Below, piece by piece: positions 32,501-42,910 of a DNA stretch of 64,000 bases; the first letter of the stretch is position 1, and every line of letters begins with the position of its first letter. Source of the stretch: Corythucha ciliata (taxonomy: Eukaryota > Arthropoda > Insecta > Hemiptera > Tingidae); NCBI GenBank assembly GCA_038030265.1, contig CM075943.1, positions 11,594,001 through 11,658,000 of the forward strand. Direction: 5' to 3'. The notes below the pieces were generated by a model. It made no database searches and was not told the origin of the DNA. It saw nothing but the letters and a program-made list of their open reading frames with translations. Both the position numbers and the translations under genes were made by a program.

Positions 32501-35500
32501 TAGAAACTGTCAATTTCGACATTCAAAACTGTGATTTTCGTACTTTAAGCTGTCAATTCCGTCTGACAATACCGTCAATTTGGCCCCAAGAACTGACAAT
32601 TTTTACTCGGAAGCTCAATTTTCTCCTACATAACAAAAAATACCAAACCTTGATTTCGAGGTAAAGCATCAGACATTCGGGCTCGGACCATGGGGTTTCC
32701 AAGCCCATTCAACGGAAACAGTCGACTACTGGAAACTATCAATAGCTTTGTTCGGTGGCTGCTGCCAGTATAGCGTTTTTCTTAATTTTAGCAACGGTTT
32801 AATTAGTGATTTTTGTCAATTTTGGCCCGAATTATCGTTTTTCGCAAATTTAGCCTTTTCTTTGCGTCTAAAATATAGAAAATACGCTGATCCCCAGTTT
32901 CAAAAGTCTAGGTGCTGTTCTTTCGGCCAAGCCCGTCGCCTAAAATTAGTGGGGAGGAAGACACGCTAATTCGAGGCTAAAATTGAGAAAAATGGCAAAT
33001 TTTCAACTAAAATCGGGGAAAATCACCCAATCGCGGATAAAAAGAGGAAAGGCACAAATTATGTAGCGGCAGAATTTGCGAAAAACGCTAGCCAAAATGG
33101 ACAAAAATCACTAATTAAACCGCTGCTAAAATTCAGAAAAACCCTTAATTCGCGAATATAGAAATATAGAAAAACCGCACCCAAAGTCTGACAAATACAG
33201 CCATAAAATTACATCACACTGGACTAAAAATCGGCGGAATTGTCAGCCTTGGGTTGCTAGTTTCCGCTGTTTATTCCCGTGAAATTGTCAGGTTCTGGTC
33301 GCGAAATTTCGATGGATTCCGGGCAAGCCAACCCTGACAGCACTCGAATCCTGACGAGTAGCCGAAAAATTAAAACATTCTGAAGGCAAAATTCCACGAA
33401 ATTAGAATTTTACTGGCTGAATATTCGCGACATGGAAGGTTGAAGGTTGCTTTATAAAATTCGATTGCTTAGTTTCCGATCTTAATTTACTCGAAATAAA
33501 AAGTTTAGGGTCTTGATGAAAGCAACATTTTGTAGCGGTGGAACTCATATTAGCAATGCCGAATTGCAAGTTCCGGGCCTTTAATTCGGGGAAATTGCAG
33601 GTTTCGGTGATTGATAGCAAGTTTGCAATTGTTGTTTTGTGGGCTCGGACCCCGCGTGCTAGCCGGCACGACGCAACTACGCGTCGTAAGGCTGACCAAG
33701 GCCCGTGCGCAACATTCGGGGGGGGGGGGGCAAATATCTGTGAAAATGGATCGTTCCGGGCACAATTTTTGCGGAATTGCAAGTTTCGGGACGAATTTAT
33801 TTTGGAAAATTACGGAGCGGACCCTGAGCTAGCTGACTCCAACGTACGCTCATATACACGATTAGCCGTGTAATTGTAACTAGAAATAAATGTTTTTTTG
33901 TGATTTTACAAAATGTGGGTCTAATCCGCAACTTGTCATTTCCCCCAATTTTAGCAGCGAATTAGCGTTATTTTTCGAATTTTAGTTGCGCAGAAGCGTT
34001 TCTAACCTGTGAATTCGCGAATTTTCTCAATTTTAGCCACGAATTGACGTTTTCCTCAATTTTTACCCGGGAATAGCACTTTTTTCCAAATTGAGCTGAC
34101 AACTTGGAGTTTTCCTTTATTTATGCCACACATTTCAGTCCCGCGTTGGCATTTTTTCGTTTAATTTTTGCTATGGATTAGCATTTTTGTTATTAGTTTT
34201 AGCCTCGAAAGAAACCTTGCGTTTTTCCATTTATGCCGGGGTTTAGTGATTTCCCCCATTTTTAGCCGGAAGGTTTGCGCTTTTTCTCAATTTTAGCAGC
34301 AAAGTAGCGTTTCTGTTGCGATTTTCCTCCATTTTAGCCACGAATTGGTGTTTTCCTCATTCTCAGCTGCAGATTAGCCATTTTTCCATTCTTAGCAGGG
34401 AAGTAGCACTTTTTTTTTCAATTTGAGCTGAAAATTAGTGCTTTTATCAATTTTAGCTGAGCTAGTAAGTAATTTTTTTCAATTTTAGCCGCGTTGTTTT
34501 TCAGTTTGAGCCTCGAACCTTTTAGAAGCTACGTATTTGCGTTTTCTCGATTTTAGCCGCGAATTAGTATTTTCGTTTTTCCCCAACTTTATCCGTGAAT
34601 TAGCGATTTTTCTCAATTTCAGCTGTGAAACAGCGTTTTCTGCTAATTTTGCAGTGAATTAGCATATCTATTCTCTTTTTTATATGCCAATGGGCGATTT
34701 TTCGCTATTTCAATTGTGAATTTGCCATTTTCGTCCAATTTTAACTCGAATTAGCGTTATTATTTTCAATTTTAGCCGCGAATTTTTTTTACTTGTACAA
34801 CCTCGAATTAGTAGCGTGTAGTCTCAATTTCAGCCGAAGGCTTGGCCCAAAAACAGCACTTTTGCGTTGATTTCTACATTTTTGATGTGGAATGGCCGCT
34901 TTACACCATCGACGATTTTTTCTCAATTTTGGTCTGGAAGTTGCATCGCGGGACCACAAATCAGCGGTTTTTCGCAGCTATAGCCACGATATTAGCGCTT
35001 CTTCCTATAAGTTTTCGCCGCGTCTGAAAGTTGCAAATTGGCAATCACTACGTTAGTGAGCTTATAAGAACCTAACGAGACTGGGGACGGTATGTTTTCC
35101 TCAAGAAGGTGCGAATTTTCTGTATTTGAACCACCAGAATAGCACTCAATCGAATATTGAGCCCATTGCTGACATCACTTGTAACGTGATAATTCTTCAA
35201 GTCGTATGTGGACTGATATTCGTTGAAAGGAGCTTTTTAGTTGATTTAAATAACCCAAACCACTGTTAAGCGCTTTTCCTACACTTCAACTGTGGATTTT
35301 CCTCCAGAAATAGCCTAAAACGAGGTTTTAGCCCAATCTGGCAACTGCGCAAATGGTTCCAAACCCCCTCCGTCCCTTCATCGCCTAATTATTGTTGGAA
35401 TAAAAAAAATCTTAGATGAATGACCCACCCAGAACACACCGAACAAAACAGTAGAAAAAGGACGTAAGTATATAACTGACTTTGGAACCCTATTGTGAGT

Positions 35501-38500
35501 GATAACCATGGCGGGTGGCGCAGTCCGCCCCAGTTTCATTACGCCACTGCAGCTGGTTTATTTCTCGACAAGCTGATGAATAAAACGCCCTCGTCACCCT
35601 CAATAAAACGCCTGTGTAAACCCTCAATGCTTTCGTGTCGTGATGGTTAGCCGAACCCCGTAGGGGTACACCAAGTGATTGGGAACTTGTACGTTCTATA
35701 CTTTTATTCGCCCACTTCATCCTCAACAACAGCAATATCAGGCCTGGGCAACGTCACTCAAAACGTTTACGTCGCTATTCGTTAATCCGCAATTAAAAAA
35801 GTTAACTACGTCGCCCCTTTCTCGTTCTTTTGTGAGTAAAAGTTACTGTTGTTCGTTTGGTGTGCTCCTGTGGTCGTTTCGGGGGTTCAGTTTGGTCAAC
35901 AAAGTGGCTAACGTAGAGAAAAAATGCTAATTCATGGCTAAAAATGCGGAAAAATCTCTAATTCGTGGTTAAAATTGTGAAAAGCGCTAATGCCCTGTTC
36001 TTGGGTCGAGTCCACGGTGAAAATTAAGAAGTTAAGAAAAAACACTAATTCAAGGCTAAAAGTTCGAAGTAAAAATGTGCAGTTGTGAAAAATCGCTAAT
36101 TCTCCTATGAAATAGAGAAAAACGCTGAACAATTTACACTTGGGTTTATGGTTCATGCATATAGCAAGATCCTGCCTGAAATTACATGAGGCATTAATGT
36201 AAACATTTAAATTTTACCTCAATTTGCAGGTACAATGGAGAGAAATAGCCGCAAAATTACATCATTCGGAGCAAAATACAGGTACAATATCGGCGAAATT
36301 GTAAGTTTTGGGTCTAAATATCCTGCAAATTGCAAGCTTATGGTTTCAGGGCCTGTTTTTTTTCAGACGCTGTGGATCCAGAGTCACGACTGCACCCAAA
36401 GCCAACAAAAATATTAGCGATTGTAGCTAAGCGAGACGATGTCTGGTGGCTTCTCTGAGAACAACCGAAACCGGTACCTTTTTTTCTCAAAAAAGTATGG
36501 CAGAGTGGCACTATTCACAGGCAAATACACAGCAAAAGTGAAAAGGTGAGTACCGGTTTCGTTATAAAACAATAATTTTGTGGAGTGATTTTGTGGTTTC
36601 GTGCCTAATTATTGGTGTAATTATTGGTTTTCGGTATATTTTCGCGAAATTGCCAGTTTCTGGTCTTAATTTCCGCGAAATTTCGATTTTCGGGAATCTT
36701 TGACATAGTGATTGCGTAACCAACCGCGATATTGCCCCAAGTCTCCTGACGAATATCCACACAATTGCAATATTTCGATGGTAAATATCCGCGAAATTGG
36801 AATTTTACCGGCTGAATATTCACGATCTTGCTAGTTTCACGTCCTAATTTCAAACAGCTGGTTACGGGGCCGTTTGGGCGTGAATCCTGGGCAAACCTGA
36901 CCCGACTGCGTCCTTAATTTGAACTTTAATTTATTTGAAAATTTAAAATTGAATGAGGTTTCATGTTCTGGTCCTAATTCTCGAAATTACAAGTTTCTTG
37001 ACCGACGAATAGCCGTGTGTTTGCAACATTTAGAGACGAATATTTGTGAGCTATCAGGGTCCTAATTTGAGAGCAATTTCAAGTTCACTGGCTGATTATA
37101 CGCGAGATTGGGCCTTCGGGTCTTGATTCTTGCGAAAATGCAAGATTCGGGTCTTAATTTGAGCAAAATTGTAAGTTACAGGTCGCTTAATTTCGGAGAA
37201 ATTGCAAGTTTCGGTGCTAAATATCCGTAAAATTGATTTTTGTTGGCTCGGACCCCGGCACGTACAGACCGATCTGAGTAGGGGCCATCCAGCAATATTG
37301 AATTGCTAGCAACAAAAATCCCCGAAATTGGTTGTTCAGTGAGCAAAATCTGAGAAATTTATTTTACAGTGAGCCAAAACCAGAATAATGGCTAATTTTT
37401 GGCAAGAAAAATGGGGGAAATTGGTGTCTGAGTGATCGAAATAGATTTTTTTCTGGGGCAGAGCTACGAAATTTTTTTTTTAGAGTGTAAACTTCACGAA
37501 TGTGTCTTTTGAATTAGGCCACCCTCGCAAAAATGGGTTTTCATTACAAAAAAAAGCCACCCACGAATTGGTTGATTATTGGGCGAAATTCAGGAATTTT
37601 GGTGTAAACACTGAGCCAGACCAGCGAACATTTTGGCGAAACAAAATGTGGCACCCCTGTTGGATTTTAATTTGTTTAAAGTAAGTATATAAGATGAAGT
37701 CTGGGGGTAAGCAGCTGCCCCCACTAAGTCTGCGCTTTTGAGTCTGGGGGAGGGCAACTTCCCACCCCTTCCGCACCGGTGGCTACGCCCATGGCTAAAC
37801 GACCCCGACTGCTCCCATATCCCGACGAATAGCTGCGTAATTGTAACGTTTAAAGGTCCCTCACCACGCCGAACGCGAACTGCCTCGCGGACTGGTCCGC
37901 TCAACAAAAACCGTAGCAACGGGGTATACTTCACCCACGTTTTCTTGTTTTTTTCTTACGCGCGACCTGGTCCGCGCAGCAGTTTGCGTTCAAGGCGTTA
38001 GACAAGCAAGGCCTTTAGAGATTAATATTTGTGAGTTCCTATTATTCTGCCCTTTGAGTACAATTTCAAGGTTCCTGGCTGACTATGGGAGAAATAGGGG
38101 ATAACTAGGGTTAATTAAAGCTAAATTGCAAGTTTAGGGTTTTAGTTTAAGCAATATTGCAAGTTTTTGGGGCCTTGTTTGTAGTGGCGGATCCTGGCGG
38201 CGCGACTTTCACAAGGACATCGCCAGCCATTGAGCCAGGGGAGGGCAGCCAGAATTTTTTTGGGAATGGGCTGGAGGAAGGGCAGGCCTGTCGATAGGGA
38301 GGATGGGGGGGGGGCGCCCAATGGTTTCGTTATCCCCGGGCCGGGCCTCCCCTGAGGGCCTACGTTACTTTTAGTACAAGAGCCACGGGGGAAGCTCATT
38401 CCACTAAATTCAAGGGCGGGAGAGAGAGAGAGAAAGTACATCATTGGTGTGGTTGGGCTTTGGCTGTGGTTCGACCTTTGCTGTGGTCGGACCATTGATG

Positions 38501-40221
38501 TGGTTTGGCTTTGGCTGTGGTTCGACCTTTGCTGTGGTTGGAGTTTTGCCGTGGTTGGACCCTTGCTGTAGTTGGGAAGTTACTGGGGTTGGAGCTCAAC
38601 TGTGGTTTGGCAGTTCGTAATGTGGTTAGAGCTTACTGTAGTTGGAGGACTTAGGTTGTGATTTGACCTTGTGCTGTGGTTGGACCTATACTGTGGTCGG
38701 ACAATTAATGTGGTTGGACTTTGGTAGTGGTTAGACCATAGCAGTGGTTGGAAATTTTGATGCGGCTGGACCTTTGCTGTAGTCCGGCTTTGGCTGTGGT
38801 TGGACCGTTGCTGTGCTTGGGACGTCAACTGTGGTTGGAGGTTCCAACTGTGTTCAGAGTTTTTTTGTAGCTTGAGGTTTGCTGTGGATGGAGCCTTGCT
38901 GTAGTTTGGTTCGGAGCTTTGCTGTGTTTGGGTCTTCTTTGTGGTTTTGTAATTTGGCTGTGATAGGAGCTTCATTGTTTTTGGACGTGGGCCTATCGAG
39001 AGATAGCGAGGGGAGCAGACACGTCAAGCAAGACACTAAAAAAGTGTTGGGGAGGAGGTGCTGGGGCTGGGTGTAAGTGAACGGGTCTCTTTGAGCTCGA
39101 TTATTCTCTCCATGGCACTAAGGGGTATGTGCCCAACAGGGCAAAATCCTTTCACATTTAGTCACACACATCCTTCACAAGTAGGCATAAATTAGAAATA
39201 ATGGGTCTGATTTTCACGGAATTTGTCAGTTTAGGGTATTAATTAAAGCAAAATTGCCAGTTTCTGGGCCTATTTTGCGACAGCGGAACCCCAGCTTGCA
39301 GGTGTCATAACAGGGCCGCCAATGGCCTGACGATTACCCAAGGAATAGGAAGTTTTCTTGCTGAATATCAGCGCGATTGCAAGTTTCAGGTCTTAATTTC
39401 GGAAACCTTCCAAGTTTTGGAGCCTTTTTTTGTGGCCGATCGGCGCCCTAAGCTTGGTGAAATGCTTATGGCTGATGAAACCAGTCACCCCCCCTTCTAA
39501 ACTTCTAAACTGTCATTATTCGACGCAATGACATTTGAGGGTCCTCCTAATTTGCGGGCCAGCCTATTACTCTCTTCACTTAAACGCGAGTTATGAGGTT
39601 GGTCTGCAAATTAGGAAGACCCAAGATTTGTGAAGAAATGTCATGGGGGTTCGGTACTCGTTGGAGGATTATGGCAGTTACGACGGGCCGTGACTTTTGA
39701 CTGCAAACGCCATGCGCGAGTTTAGGACGTCCGCGGACGCTCTAAGAAGTAGCACATGCCAAGGGAGGACGTCTGGTCTCTCTACCCACGACAGACGGCT
39801 AAAACGGCATTTTGAACCAGCGAGGCCGACCACTGGGCCTAAACTAACTGAGCACTCACCTTCTTTGGTATGATTTCGGCCAAAAAGTTCAAACTTTCTT
39901 TCGACCTCACAAACGTTGAAATACCAGTGTAGGAAAGCAACGGTGATCTTGACTTTCTCGCAGGCTGCGGTGAACGTTTAAGGCCTTCTTGCGCCAAATA
40001 CTGAGATATTACGAAATATTATTAGCCGCTCGTCAACTTTTAAGCAAACTCAGCAAGGAACTACTTACTTTAATAAATAATTCCGTGCTTTTTGCCACCG
40101 CGAACAACGCGTCACTGCCAATCGAGCCGACGTTCGGTGAACTTTTCATTATCAGTCGTATCCTCCTCTGTGAGACACATAGATCTGTGGATTTCTTCTC
40201 TTGCTTCTCTTTCTCAGTCAT
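29502..40221 (-). CDS. CHRAC1: Chromatin accessibility complex protein 1 (histone-fold subunit), three exons
   Basis: Coding exons are 40221..40069 (51 codons), 40000..39860 (47 codons) and 29624..29502 (40 codons plus TGA), 138 residues, close to the human protein (131). Donors are AAA|GTAAGT and AAG|GTGAGT; acceptors are ATATCTCAG|TAT and CTTTTTCAG|ATG; all junctions are phase 0. The N-terminal exon holds the signature of the H2A/NF-YC-like histone fold: IRLIMKSSPN at residues 21-30, then ALFAVAKSTELFIK at 38-51. Exon 2 continues with a fold segment ending NFLAEIIPKK (89-98), which matches the family's FLADILPKK end. Exon 3 is an acidic Ser/Asp/Glu tail (SSSEDDDESD), as expected. In the known complex this subunit pairs with another histone-fold protein (POLE3/Chrac-14) and joins ISWI and ACF1 to slide nucleosomes. 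Intron 1 is 68 bp; intron 2 is 10.2 kb and full of repeats, including a Penelope fragment. The distant exon 3 is assigned by phase, acceptor quality and tail composition; this is the least certain step. Confidence 0.9.
30000..31060 (+). repeat. Family F array (intron 2 of CHRAC1)
   Basis: About 33 diverged units of atggccaaactgacc and attcgcgccttaaaa, ~30 bp apart, with a C run at 30850-30860. The same family occurs at 42340-42910. The ORFs in both strands at 30568-31144 follow the period. The stretch 29650-30000 shows no clear structure apart from a cagtggcgccg motif near 29934. Confidence 0.75.
31065..31745 (+). repeat. Family E array, 21-bp period
   Basis: Around 30 units of aaactgtcaatttcgtcctgg with variable spacing. 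It is interrupted at 31746-32464 by the Penelope-derived insertion with its duplicated flanks, then continues to ~32640. Confidence 0.8.
31746..31820 (+). repeat. Left direct repeat flanking the Penelope fragment
   Basis: A 75-nt stretch starting atcaatgaacatttgtccag and ending tttcgtctaag. It recurs at 32381-32464 with one substitution and a 9-nt length difference (attctgtcc extra in the right copy). The sequence is family E array material, so it is duplicated target DNA and not part of the element. Confidence 0.85.
31821..32380 (+). pseudogene. Penelope-like element reverse transcriptase fragment, frame-shifted
   Basis: A 560-bp insertion encodes part of a reverse transcriptase in two plus-strand frames. 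The first (to ~32055) carries SFDIKDLYTSIPV, the motif around the first catalytic Asp. A one-base frame change near 32055-32060 leads into the second frame with GLGMGNPTSGVLAE, then ARCVDDV (catalytic Asp pair, with Cys where a Tyr is usual), then NFLDITV and FKIYRKPT. The motif order and the FLDI...IYRKPT ending are typical of Penelope-like elements. The fragment has neither the N-terminal part nor the C-terminal GIY-YIG endonuclease and is flanked by direct repeats. It lies in CHRAC1 intron 2, antisense to that gene. It is dead: truncated at both ends and frame-shifted. Confidence 0.88.
32381..32464 (+). repeat. Right direct repeat flanking the Penelope fragment
   Basis: 84 nt matching 31746-31820 apart from a 9-nt insertion and one substitution. 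Family E units continue after it to ~32640. Confidence 0.85.
32465..32640 (+). repeat. Family E array, right part
   Basis: Units such as aaactgtcaatttcgac, attcaaaactgtgattttcg and tttaagctgtcaattccg. From 32640 to 32755 no repeat is evident. Confidence 0.7.
32755..33200. repeat. Family A short arrays in both orientations
   Basis: Plus-orientation units at 32755-32880 (ttttcttaattttagcaacgg) give way to minus-orientation units from ~32940 (gctaaaattgagaaaaatgg). They form an inverted pair separated by ~60 bp. Confidence 0.6.
33240..33690 (+). repeat. Family C composite element, copy 1
   Basis: Colinear landmarks: gcgaaatttcgatggattccgggc (33300), gaattttactggctgaatattcgc (33407), aattgcaagttccgggcc, ggggaaattgcaggtttcgg, gttttgtgggctcggaccccg (33632). 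These recur in order at 36.64-37.27 and 59.88-60.45 kb. A G run follows at ~33719. The ORFs at 33402-33873 overlap this element and are not genes. Confidence 0.7.
33925..35010 (+). repeat. Family A element body (+), long copy
   Basis: About 35 units with the landmark order seen at 2.3-3.13 kb: gcgtttctaacctgtgaattcg (33993), tgctatggattagc (34168), ccgcgttgtttttcag (34488), gcgttttctgctaattttgc (34631), caatgggcgatttttcgc (34688), ttggcccaaaaacagcac (34841), ggaatggccgctttacacc (34890), catcgcgggaccac (34944). Confidence 0.8.
35010..35905. other. Non-periodic intronic stretch
   Basis: No supportable gene or array. 35500-35690 has higher GC and contains gggtggcgcagtccgcc and aataaaacgcc twice. 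An ORF on the minus strand (35735..35490) crosses it without recognisable motifs. It may be a SINE-like or element-end sequence, but I cannot show an A/B box. Confidence 0.4.
35905..36140 (-). repeat. Family A array (-), short
   Basis: Eight units (gctaattcatggctaaaaatg, gaaaaatctctaattcgtgg). Confidence 0.65.
36580..37285 (+). repeat. Family C composite element, copy 2
   Basis: Units of cgaaattgccagtttctgg and tcttaatttccgcg plus fixed landmarks: ccccaagtctcctgacgaata (36732), aatatccgcgaaattgg, ctggctgaatattcacgatc (~36809), cctgggcaaacctgaccc (36885), atttgaactttaatttattt (36918), aaattgaatgag, ctaaatatccgtaaaattg (37217), ggctcggaccccgg (37244). The order is the same as at 59.88-60.45 kb, over about 560-640 bp. 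Confidence 0.8.
37290..37640 (-). repeat. Family B array (-)
   Basis: About ten units (ccgaaattggttgttcagtgag, aaaaccagaataatgg). It leads to a terminal module at 37695, as at 16.66-17.21 kb. Confidence 0.7.
37695..37797 (+). repeat. Family B element, terminal module
   Basis: Reads gggggtaagcagctgccccc, then tctgcgcttttgagtctggg, then ggtggctacgcccatgg. It is colinear with 17112-17212. Confidence 0.65.
38180..38430 (+). repeat. GC-rich dispersed-element end
   Basis: Starts tagtggcggatcctggcgg and contains ggggggggggcgcccaatgg and atccccgggccgggcctccc. It resembles an expanded family A 5' module. A (GA)n tract follows at 38418-38434. The minus-strand ORF here has no recognisable domain. Confidence 0.45.
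38440..38965 (+). repeat. Family G array (+ unit tgtggttgg)
   Basis: About 30 units of ~17 bp, such as ttggctgtggttcgacc and tttgctgtggttggacc. The minus-strand ORF at 38975..38580 (Asn/Gln/Ser-rich) is the translation of the repeat. Confidence 0.85.
39195..39450 (+). repeat. Family C composite element, diverged fragment
   Basis: Units gcaaaattgccagtttctgg, cgcgattgcaagtttcagg and ttcttgctgaatatcagcg. It is partly colinear with the other family C copies. Confidence 0.55.
39532..39647. mobile_element. Fold-back element with ~45-bp arms
   Basis: aatgacatttgagggtcctc...aatttgcgggccagcct pairs imperfectly with aggttggtctgcaaattagg...gaagaaatgtcat. The loop contains ctcttcacttaaacgcg. It is followed by the repeat end at 39710-39785 that is shared with 10020-10140. 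Confidence 0.6.
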
Positions 40222-41860
40222 GTTTATTTCAATCTGGAACGCGAAACAGCAAAATATGAAAAGAGTTTACGCGTCTTTGTTGACCGTATTTTACCACAAA
40301 AACAAATCTCGTGCTCTGCTCTATCAAATTCTGAAGAAGGCGGTAGGAGAAACCTACGACAAACCTTCAGTACGAGCGCCTGGCTCATCGATGTTCAGGC
40401 CACAAATCCTTTAATTACCTTAGCCCAATCATCATTTTTAGGGTCAATATGAAGTTCATACAATAAAACCATGTATGAGAACTTTTTAAAACAAACATAA
40501 AAATGTTAAAAAAATGAAAAGAAAAGAGAGCGCGTATCTTGTTTGGAGGGGGACCAGTTGAAGGTCACTGGCGTGATTCACTCTCAAAAATGGCTTCCTG
40601 TCACTGTTATCAATTAAAGTCTCGCGTTTAACTCGGACCACTCATGTTTTTATTAGAATTGTTTCAATTAAAGGACGACATTCGAGTGATTTAATGACGC
40701 GGATGACGAGGAATAGGTGCTGCACGTAAATTAAGAAAAATAAATTAAAGTGCGCGGTTTTTTTTGTTATTGCAATGCGATGACATACAATTACAATAAT
40801 CCGTCATCCTTCAAGTATGAGGTGGGTATTTTGTTTTTCAGTCATGCATGGTGTATATTTTTTGATCTCGGAGTCATTTCCGGGCTTGGGATTGATTTGC
40901 TTTTCTTTCCCATGGTGACAGGAGCAGAAATAGTACGAAACCTAATTTTCTACTAATATAGGTCATTAATTTGCATTTACGATTATTGGTCTCTATTGCA
41001 CGGGAATATCGTCGATAAATCAAACGTAGCTATAATGATTCGAGAGAATTTTAAATGTTTGACACATTATTTTCAATTTAAAGTGAAGAAAATATTGACA
41101 GTGACACTCAATTATTCGCCCACATCCTGTTGGAAGAAAGCGTGGGGTTGATGAGTAATTCAACGGGTTTAGAGCGCAACTGTCTAGATAATCGAGGGCT
41201 AAAGCTACAACGTAACACAATTCTTTGCTTGTCACAAAAATGTCTTTATGTCATTTTCAGTCTCCAAGCTCGGTCAATGATCTCAAATTTGTGTAGTCCT
41301 GTGTACTGACATGGTTCCAGTCTGCATTGTGTTGTGTGGGCGACTGATTTATCACAAATTAACTTTATTTAGTTCATGTATACCACAAAAGCTCAGAAAT
41401 GAGGGGTTTTGAGGGTATTCACTTAAACCCCGTCAGAATTTTCACTACCCGTGCAATACGCTAATATGAGAAAATTAACATTCGTGTTCACCGATCTGGC
41501 AACAAAAACGCCTAATTTCTGAAAGGTCGGTGACACTACTGAGCGCGACCTGACCCTCGTTGTGGTCTGCGATGATTAATGATTAATAATAAATAATAAT
41601 TGAGACGTGTGTGTTCTAACAAGGCTCTAGTTTGAAGACCGCCCAACTGCCTTCAGGTGGGCCAGTTTTCCTCCTTTAAACTCAGAAACAAGCAAGAAAA
41701 TTAACTTGTGTGTTTTAAATTCTGTAAAAATAAGACTTTTTGAATTCCTTCCAAGGTAGTTCAACTCTTAATTCAAGAAAATTATCGTTCAAAATATCTT
41801 CAGAGGCCAATTACACTTTTTCCCCCCGAGTTAAAGGACCTCGCTCTTTCATTGTTTTGA
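40222..41860. promoter_or_regulatory. CHRAC1 5' flank and unique DNA
   Basis: The CHRAC1 ATG is at 40221, and the transcription start must lie just above it on this side. No TATA box or initiator can be assigned by eye. The region has no arrays, and several AT-rich tracts occur near 40480-40760 and 41575-41605. Short ORFs here (40201-40452, 40750-40956, 41020-41235) have no recognisable motifs and are not called. Confidence 0.35.
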
Positions 41861-41869
41861 AGTTCAAAC

Positions 41870-42256
41870 AGTGCCGAGACCCGAGAGTCGTGGGAGGAAC
41901 ATTCATTTTACAAAAAATGGAAACCCCTAGAGCCTGAAGGTCATTTCATTGAAGAAAAACGAAAATACAATTTAATTACAGAAAGTACAAGAAAGAACGA
42001 GCGTTGCCCATGAGGAGAGTTGGGCCCGTCTGGCAAAATTGTACCGAGAGGATGAGGCCCTGCCTGCCGTTTCGAGCCCAGACCTTCAGCTGTCAGAGCT
42101 TCTTGGCCCTGGTCGAATTGCCAGGCTGATAAGTATTAGGGCCAAATAGCAGACGTAGCTCAAGGACTGTGGTCGAATCGGAGACTGGACCGCAGCCTCG
42201 TTGCAATTTTCAATGTTGACGGGGCTGATGTGAGCCTGGACCGAATGCCTCCGTGA
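41870..42256 (+). pseudogene. Coding-like GC-rich segment broken over three frames
   Basis: Three consecutive open stretches on the plus strand overlap end to start in different frames. 41870-42013 has ETRESWEEHSFYKKWKP and ends at TGA. 41982-42149 starts just after a TTACAG acceptor-like site, has EESWARLAKLYREDEALP and ends at TAG. 42143-42256 has VAQGLWSNRRLDRSLVAIF and ends at TGA. All three are rich in charged residues and Trp and use GC-rich codons, unlike the AT-rich surroundings. This fits a decayed coding sequence, or a real terminal exon (the middle stretch) of a gene transcribed divergently from CHRAC1. The family is not recognised. The opposite strand is also open over part of this stretch, so chance cannot be excluded. 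Confidence 0.35.
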
Positions 42257-42339
42257 AGGTATGATGTTGAAAAAAGAGACTGGGCTGATGACCCTCGTAA
42301 AAATAAATCCCGAGACATTCTTTTTTATGGCACAAAATA

Positions 42340-42910
42340 GTAAATTTTTCCCTAAAATGGCACCATTTTCGATTAATAAATCGACCGTTCGCGCGCTACA
42401 AAATGGCCAAACTGACCATTCAGACGCCAAAAATGGCCAATAATTCACGCCATTAGCTCGACGGACTATTTGCGAGAAAAAACGGCACCCTAAAATAGCC
42501 AAACTGACTATTTGAGCTCTAAAAACGGACGACAGACAATTCTTGCTCAAAAAATAACCAAACCGACTCTACGCAACCTAAAAACTGGCTAAACTAATGG
42601 TTCGTGTCCTTTAAAATACCTCAAAAGATTATTCCTGCACAATGGCTTGCCAAAAATGGCCAAAGTGACCATACGCGCCTTGCCTTGTCGGACTATTCGC
42701 ACCCCAAAAAACGGTTACGTTGTCTAGTATATTCATGTCCCAAAATGGCAGAACAGACAGTTCGCTAAGCTGACAATTTGGGCGCTGATAATAGCCAAAC
42801 TGGTTATTATTCACGTCCCAACATGAGCAATAGTGACTATATGCGCCCTAGAAATGGCTAAACTGACGATTCGTTCGCTAAAATCGATCAACTGGTCATT
42901 CGTTCCGCCA
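42340..42910 (+). repeat. Family F array
   Basis: About 18 units of aaaatggccaaactgacc and attcgcgcc, ~30 bp. It is the same family as 30.0-31.06 kb. The minus-strand ORFs reading through it are not genes. 42910-43470 holds no clear structure. Confidence 0.75.

Noticed and set aside
35490..35735. 81-aa minus-strand ORF in GC-richer DNA, considered as SINE or tRNA-derived
   Set aside because: No A/B box pair, no clover-leaf and no poly-A tail could be shown.
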